In this document: piece after piece, positions 59,135-64,000 of the stretch
Layout: each line of letters starts with the position of its first letter
How positions within the stretch are numbered: the first letter of the stretch is position 1
Translations under genes and position numbers: made by a program
DNA from: Prorocentrum cordatum
Taxonomy: Eukaryota; Sar; Dinophyceae; Prorocentrales; Prorocentraceae
Direction: 5' to 3'
NCBI GenBank assembly: GCA_963575745.1
Contig: CAUYUJ010018632.1
Coordinates: 48,501-112,500, forward strand
Length of the DNA stretch: 64,000 nucleotides
Notes under the pieces: generated by a model
The model's input: only the letters and a program-made list of their open reading frames with translations
The model's database searches: none
What the model was told of the DNA's origin: nothing

Positions 59135-59550
59135 GTGCCTCCTCCTCCTGCTCCTTCTCCTCCTCCTTCTCCCCCTCCTCCCTTTTTGCCTCCACAGGCC
59201 GCACCGCGGGCGCAAGCTGGCCCCCCTCCCCCTCCCCCTCCCCCTCCTCCCCCTCCTCCTCCTCCTCCTCCTCCTCCTCCTCCTCCTCCTCCCTTTCCTC
59301 CTCCTGCTCCTCCTCCTGCTCCTCCTCCTCCCTTTCCTCCTCCTCCTCGTCGTCCTCCTCCTCCTCCTGCTCCTGCTCCTGCTCCTGCTCCTCCTCCTCC
59401 TCCCTCCTCTGCTCCTCCTGCTCCTGCTGCTCCTCCTCCTCCTCCCTCCTCCCCCTCCCCCCTCCTCGTCCTCTTCGTCCTCCTCTTTCTCCTCCTCCTC
59501 TTCCCCCTCCTTCTCCTCTTTCTCCTCCTCCTCCCCTCCTCTTCCCAGAA
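59135..59550 (-). repeat. (TCC)n array with GCTCC variants
   Basis: TCC, TGCTCC and CCCTCC units over 0.4 kb; minus strand GGA. Confidence 0.95.
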
Positions 59551-59559
59551 GGCCGGTTC

Positions 59560-59800
59560 TTGCTGCCGCCGGTCTCTGCCAGTCCTCCCGGAGCCTCCAC
59601 CAGCGGAGCCGCACTGCCTGTTCCTGCGCGCCTCCTACTGGGGAGGAGAAGGGCCCCCTGCCAGCCGCTCGCAGGGGAGGGCCTCGCAGATCCGACGCAG
59701 GGGTACCTCCACGACGTGGGCCCCGCGGCCCGCCTCCCCAGCCCTGGACCCGGCCCGTCGCTGCCCCCCCCAAGGCGGCCGTCGTGGTTTCTGCGGCGCC
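59560..59800 (-). CDS. exon candidate, minus strand
   Basis: The minus frame reads GAHVVEVPLRRICEALPCER then LAGGPSPPQ, with strong G/C third positions and a GT (CCCCA|GTAGGAGG) or TAG at the end. Downstream, a second frame reads AQEQAVRLRWWRLREDWQRP, then the GGA array. A short intron or frameshift could join the two. Family unknown. Confidence 0.3.
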
Positions 59801-59834
59801 TGCAAGGCTGGGAACACGGGAGTTGTTTTGTTGT

Positions 59835-59930
59835 GTGTGTGTGTGCGTGCGTGTGTATGTGTGTATGTGTGTATGTGCGTATGTGTGTATGTGTGTATGT
59901 CTATGTGTATCTGTGTGTGCGTGTGCTGAA
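59835..59930 (+). repeat. (GT)n with GTAT variants
   Basis: GTGTGTGTGC, GTATGTGTGT and related runs. Confidence 0.95.
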
Positions 59931-60044
59931 AAACTTGTTATATTCCTGGGATGAGGCCCTTGTTGATACCCAGACGCCTCTGGACCTCTTCCCTCGCACC
60001 TCGCACCCTCCTCCTCCTCCTCCTCCTCGCCTTCCTCGGTCAGT

Positions 60045-60220
60045 CTTGCTCACGCTCAGACTCGCTCACACTCAGAATCACTGGTGCTGAGAATCACTCG
60101 TACTCATCATCTCGCATACTTACCCAGACTCACGCGCACGCATATTCACTCATACTCAAACTCACTCACACTTAGACTCGCCAAGACTCGCTCGCAAGAA
60201 GACCTCATCATACTCGGGCT
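60045..60220 (+). repeat. degenerate ACTCAC/CAGACTCG repeat
   Basis: CACTCAGACTCGCTCACACT, ACTCATACTCAAACTCAC and similar short units. Confidence 0.7.
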
Positions 60221-60229
60221 CACGTGGGC

Positions 60230-60785
60230 CACTGCTCACCGCGGTCTGGCAGGCGTGGCACCCGGGCACCCCCAGGGGGTGCCGCCAGGGGCGGGGACAC
60301 TCCGGCACTCGCGCCCAGCGTGTGGGGATGCCTCACGCGGCGTGCCTGCTTCGCACCCCGCACTCGCCTGCGCTCGGAGCAGCCTGCGAGGATGCGGCCC
60401 GCATCCTGCCGAAAGTCGCGCCATATGTCGCCCACGCACTCTGGGAGGCCGGAATTCGGGACAGAGACGCAAACCAGGGCCGGCGCACGGGCGACGATCG
60501 GGCGACGCACTGAACGAAACTTAAGGGGGGGGGGGGGGTCGCTTGACTGGGCCTTAACAGATGCGGGGGGGGAGAGAGCCGCCAAGGGGCACACCTCACG
60601 GGCCCGCCCGCGCCCCGCTCGCGGGAGTGCCTCGGGCGGGCCTGCCTGCCTCGGGCCCCGGGCTCGGGCCTGCGCTCGGGGCAGCCGGCGAGGCTGTCTC
60701 CAGCGGGGCGCCAGCTCCCGCACCCCGAGGGGGCCCAGACTGTGGGGATGCGTCAGGCGGCCTGCCTGCTTCGGTGCCGAGACCC
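60230..60785 (+). repeat. three diverged GC-rich repeat units
   Basis: TGTGGGGATGCCTCACGCGG / TGTGGGGATGCGTCAGGCGG with GCCTGCCTGCTTCG recur at 60318 and 60738, and a third unit at 60630. CTGCGCTCGGAGCAGCCTGC recurs at 60370 and 60672. A G run lies at 60526-60538. Confidence 0.6.
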
Positions 60786-60870
60786 GCCAGGACGAGGAGG
60801 AGGACGAGGACGACGACGAGGACGACGACAGGACGACGACGACGACGACGACGGCGAGACGACGACGGCG
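60786..60870 (+). repeat. (GAC)n/(GAG)n array
   Basis: GACGAGGACGACGACGAGGA then pure GAC. Confidence 0.9.
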
Positions 60871-61024
60871 TGCACTCACAAGCAGACCATTCAGACCTCC
60901 CAAACACACACTCAGTCATGTACTCTCAGATGATCGCACTCAGACCCGCAGGCAATCGCAACGTGAACGGATCGGGCAAGCAGATGCACTCATGGGGATC
61001 TCCGCGTCGAATCATTAACTCCTT

Positions 61025-61182
61025 TTACCAGCCTCGAACAGATCCCTATCCCTAAGATCGACATGCCACGAAGCGATGACAATCTTAGGGATGCGCCCTC
61101 AAAAAAAAAGGGAATCCCTAAGATTGGCATCGTGATGAGGAGATGCCCAACATAGGGATAGGGATATGTTCCAGGCTGGTAA
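61025..61182. mobile_element. single foldback element M
   Basis: TTACCAGCCTCGAACAGATC continuing to CCCTATCCCTAAGAT at the left; the right end inverts to TTACCAGCCTGGAACATATC and CCCTATCCCTATG. Arms of about 60 bp. TCCTT occurs on both flanks (61020-61024 and 61183-61187 regions). CGAACAGATC recurs inverted at 61198-61207. Confidence 0.75.
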
Positions 61183-61289
61183 TCCTTCGGGAAGACTGAT
61201 CTGTTCGAGCCGCCGTCCATTGGGCCCCTTCCAGGGCAGACAAACTGCGCTTCACTCCGAGCTGCGCTGACTCCGGATTCACAGCGCTT

Positions 61290-61450
61290 TCGGCGATTCC
61301 GTAAGTAGGGCGGACATATCCGCCCTGCTTTTCAAGCTCCGTTGGTGCAGATTTCTGCCCTACTTTGCCGTCGCAACTTCCACCATGCCTTTGCGGAGAT
61401 ATCCCCCCTCCTCTTCTGAGTTGGAAATTTCCGCTCTGCTTTCTCGCATC
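61290..61450 (+). repeat. degenerate 50-60-bp tandem repeat
   Basis: GGACATATCCGCCCTGCTTT, GCAGATTTCTGCCCTACTTT and GGAAATTTCCGCTCTGCTTT are spaced 50-75 bp apart. Confidence 0.55.
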
Positions 61451-61659
61451 GATTGGGGACCATGTCCGGGACTATGCTGAGTGGAGAATCTGCCAAAGCA
61501 CGGCGCATCCGAAATCAGGGGAGGCCCCTCCGCCTCCATGCCGGGCTCCTTCTGGGGGCGCCACCCAGCGGGGTCAGATGCCTTGGGACCCGAGAGCACC
61601 ATGGCGAAACACACATGTCATAAGAAGGGGCAGCGCAGAAAACCCATATAATAAGGACG

Positions 61660-61810
61660 CACGATGCAAAGGGGCCTCGGGATGCAAAGGGGCCTCGGAA
61701 GGTCAGGTCGACACTTTTTGCGAGCGGGGCGCGGCCAGCGAAAGCGGCCAAGGATGGGCCGAAGGGGAAGGATGCAAGGGCAACCTTGGAAAATTGCTCA
61801 TCATTGCTAC
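61660..61810 (-). repeat. dispersed repeat R3 (inverted copy)
   Basis: The minus strand matches 19410-19560. GATGCAAAGGGGCCTCGG is additionally doubled at 61664-61698. Confidence 0.55.
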
Positions 61811-61814
61811 GCGG

Positions 61815-61930
61815 GTTGACTGCACCCCCAAGAGGCCCAAAAGGGGCACCAAGAGGCCCCCAAAGGGCACCCAAGAGGCGTCCAAACTGCCTCCAAGAGG
61901 CCCCCGAGAAGCCTTCCACGAGATTCCAAC
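61815..61930 (-). repeat. GGCCTCTTGG block, inverted
   Basis: CCAAGAGGCCCCCAAAGGGC and similar units on the plus strand. Confidence 0.55.
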
Positions 61931-62074
61931 GAACATCCAATAGACTTCACCCCCGCAACACAGCAGGCACGGTGGCGGGATGGGCCGAAAGCCATTCGAC
62001 AAGAAGGGGAAACACAGTGGATCCGAAGCTAAAGGGGGCCGAAACCCCAGACATCAGACGTCTCGATGACGGCC

Positions 62075-62185
62075 CCCCGACCTCCCGACCATTTCCCTAG
62101 GACCGGTTTTCCATCCCGAATTGCTTTTTGACGGCCCCGAGGCCCGGCGACGGCCCCGAGAGGCCGAAAGCGACGAAAAACGTCC
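62075..62185 (+). repeat. dispersed repeat R2 (copy 4)
   Basis: CATTTCCCTAGGACCGGTTT, CATCCCGAATTGCTTTTTGA and CCCCGAGGCCCGGCGA. Confidence 0.6.
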
Positions 62186-62344
62186 GTATCGATTTACTCG
62201 AGCCGCTCGATGTGCGGGGCGATGAAAAGGGGGAGCAAAGCGGATCCGAAGCCGAAAGAAGCCGATCCTGTACAGTGCCGTTTTTAATACATGCTCCGCG
62301 TGCAGATCATGCATCAAAACATGAAGGGATGTAGTATTCAAAAC

Positions 62345-62580
62345 AGCGATGAGTCGATGCATATTCATACATTAACCGTGCTTAAAAATCCTATATTAAA
62401 AACATCGTCAATTAAAAAACCCTATGTACAAACAAAATCGTGCATTTGTTTAAGAAAAACCGTGTACCTAAAAAAAACGTGTATCTTAGAAATCCTATTT
62501 CTAAAGATCCTAGATTACAGTCTTATATTTTTTCATCGTGTATTAGAAATCCTACGTGTTTAAAATTCCAATGTATCAAA
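62345..62580 (+). repeat. AT-rich degenerate tandem repeat
   Basis: AAAAATCCTATATTAAAAAC, AGAAATCCTATTTCTAAAG and AGAAATCCTACGTGTTTAAA with ATCGTGTATTA phrases, every 20-30 bases. Strongly AT-rich in a GC-rich window. Confidence 0.65.
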
Positions 62581-62699
62581 AACTGCCCTGTCGTTGGGGC
62601 CCGCCGGCAGAGGCTGCGCGTGCGGCCCCCGAGGGCGCGGGGGCAGCCTCGGGGGGCGCACAAGGGGGCTAGCCCCCCCCCGGAGCGCGGCGCGCCCCC

Positions 62700-62992
62700 C
62701 GCCCGAGTCCACCCGGAGAGCCCCCGGGGCCCGCAGGGATGGCGCCTCCAGCGGGAAAAACCAACACAAAAACACACACACAGTGTGTGTGTGTGTGTGT
62801 GTGTTCTTTTTGTGTTTTTTTTTCCAGAGTGTTTTATCCCCACAGACGTGCGTGTGTGTGTGTGTGTTTTCCCCACAGTTTCCCACGTGTGTCTTTTCCC
62901 ACAGTTTCCCACGCGTGTTTTTTCCCATCGAGTCCACCCGGAGAGCCCCGGGGCCCGCAGGGGTGGCGCCTCCAATGGCACCGCGGCAGCCT
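62700..62992 (+). repeat. 50-bp direct repeats flanking a GT/CA foldback
   Basis: CGAGTCCACCCGGAGAGCCC and GGGGCCCGCAGGGRTGGCGC occur at 62704-62755 and again at 62934-62982. Between them CACACACACAGTGTGTGTGT forms a perfect palindrome, followed by repeated TTTTCCCCACAGTTTCCCAC. Confidence 0.75.
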
Positions 62993-63074
62993 CGGGGGGC
63001 GGGCCTCGGCCTTGATGTGCCCAGAGGTCCGGCGCTCCGGAAGAAAAAAACAATTGGAGCGCGGGTGGCTTTTG

Positions 63075-63205
63075 GGGCGAGGAGGAGGAGGAGGAGGAGG
63101 AGGAGGAGAAGGGGGAGGAGGAGAAGGGGGAGGAGGAGGAGGAGGAGGAGAGAGGAGGAGGAGGAGGAGGAGGGAGCAGGAGGAGGAGGAGGAGGAGGAA
63201 ATTGT
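63075..63205 (+). repeat. (GGA)n array
   Basis: GGA with AAGGGGGAGG interruptions. Confidence 0.95.
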
Positions 63206-63466
63206 TCGGGGCGAGGAGCGGCCCTGCGGGAGTGGTCCACACCTCCGGGGCCCACGCGTCGAACAGACATTGAACAGCCAGAGGCCTGGGGAAGCACCCC
63301 TACCCCTCCGGGAGGGGGCCTAAGTCAGGGGGCCCAGGCACACCCGGCAAGGGGGGTCTTTTCTGCAGACGCATCGAACCGACAGCCCACGTGCATGATC
63401 CCTACATGCGAAGAAGGGGACCCAGGTGAGGCCGCGCCTTGATCGTGTGCTTAGGGCCGAAGGGGG

Positions 63467-63856
63467 GTGTCTTTTGCTCTCGATGAGGCCTCGCCCGCGG
63501 GCCAGATTCGGCCCTGCCCCCCGCGGCCCGACCAAGTCAGGCGGCAACTCCTGGGAGGTCGTCGCCGAAGCGATCCCACTGGCGATCTAGCCCGAGTGGA
63601 GGGGCCACCGAGCCCGATCAGGCGGGATGAAGCCCAGGAGCAGGCCGGACCAACAGGATCAGATCGGATCAAGCAGGATCTGGCCGGATTTAAGGGGGAC
63701 TGGACGACGTGCGGCCAGTTTCCGACCAGGCATGCACCAGTGCTGATTCTGAGTTGGACCTCCGAAAGGCTGCATCCTAAACCCAGCGCGCCCAGGACTA
63801 CTGGGGAACAGGCGCGGCGGCCGATTTCGGGGGCACTCGGCCGCACCTCCCCGTAG
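63467..63856 (+). CDS. open frame, 129 codons, uncharacterised
   Basis: The plus frame runs from a GTG codon, without ATG nearby, to a TAG at 63854-63856. It reads ALDEASPAGQIRPCPPRPDQ, EGPPSPIRRDEAQEQAGPTG and WTTCGQFPTRHAPVLILSWT. The residue mix is plausible, but the minus strand is open too and short CAGGATC/GGATCA phrases repeat at 63650-63685. Family unknown. Confidence 0.3.
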   Translation: MSFALDEASPAGQIRPCPPRPDQVRRQLLGGRRRSDPTGDLARVEGPPSPIRRDEAQEQAGPTGSDRIKQDLAGFKGDWTTCGQFPTRHAPVLILSWTSERLHPKPSAPRTTGEQARRPISGALGRTSP

Positions 63857-63859
63857 GCG

Positions 63860-64000
63860 AGGGTTCCTCCAAACAGCCCCCAGAACCGAACGACCCATCC
63901 AGAGACCCAGTCACCGCCACCCCCGGCCCAGGTAAAGCCCTTCGGGGGGGGCAGGAGAAAAGGTAAAGTGTGACGATGACGACGACTATGACGACGAACG
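63860..64000. other. window edge, unassigned
   Basis: No frame called; the last 30 bases begin a GAC/GAT triplet tract cut by the window end. Confidence 0.3.

Overview
The window looks like nuclear DNA of a dinoflagellate, or a protist with a very similar genome. Reasons: high GC; long simple-sequence arrays; few, short, isolated exon-like segments with G/C-ending codons; candidate splice junctions of the AG|G type with GC or GA donors; a non-LTR reverse-transcriptase scrap; and one near-match to the dinoflagellate spliced leader. Genus is not determined. I see no rRNA, complete tRNA, CRISPR array or bacterial operon. Nearly all the longest open frames are artefacts of GGA/TCC arrays or of minisatellites whose period is a multiple of three.

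Layout. 0-5 kb: degenerate GGCCTCTTGG blocks, GGA arrays and a possible acidic-tailed ORF. 5-8.4 kb: small inverted-repeat elements. 8.45-10.86 kb: a 90-bp minisatellite cassette with defined ends, found again in opposite orientation at 28.2 and 30.1 kb. 11.4-12.3 kb: a large GGA array. 13.8-15.4 kb: an 840-bp tandem duplication bounded by TTG arrays. 15.8-28 kb: the densest field of foldback elements, including a nested insertion at 20.3-21.1 kb and a reverse-transcriptase remnant at 17.6 kb. 31.5-33.2 kb: a higher-order repeat. 36.5-38 kb: five elements in a row. 38-42 kb: GC-rich repeats and GGA arrays. 42.9-43.5 kb: a compound tetranucleotide array. 44-55 kb: the most gene-like stretch, with exon fragments and frame-broken pseudogenes. 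51.7-52.6 kb: a 9-bp minisatellite. 56.5-58.2 kb: a giant GTA array. 58.4-64 kb: exon fragments, TCC arrays and assorted repeats.

Main result. The window carries at least ten families of short (about 95-240 bp) inverted-repeat elements, most in two to seven copies here. Family I (22.7 and 46.4 kb) is the most informative. At 46351-46540 the element sits inside a minus-strand coding frame, is bounded by a 7-of-8 target-site duplication, and its ends give a GC donor and an AG acceptor. Removing it joins two good open frames without a shift. That is how an introner (a transposon-like element that becomes an intron on insertion) should look. Other families lie next to orphan exons (K at 29.6, 30.0 and 42.3 kb; B at 34.1 kb; A at 44.8 kb), so intron seeding or intron expansion by several foldback families is a reasonable hypothesis.

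The protein-coding calls are exon fragments judged by codon composition and splice-like borders only. Most have no recognisable family, and confidences are low on purpose. Repeat calls rest on copies compared by eye within the window.
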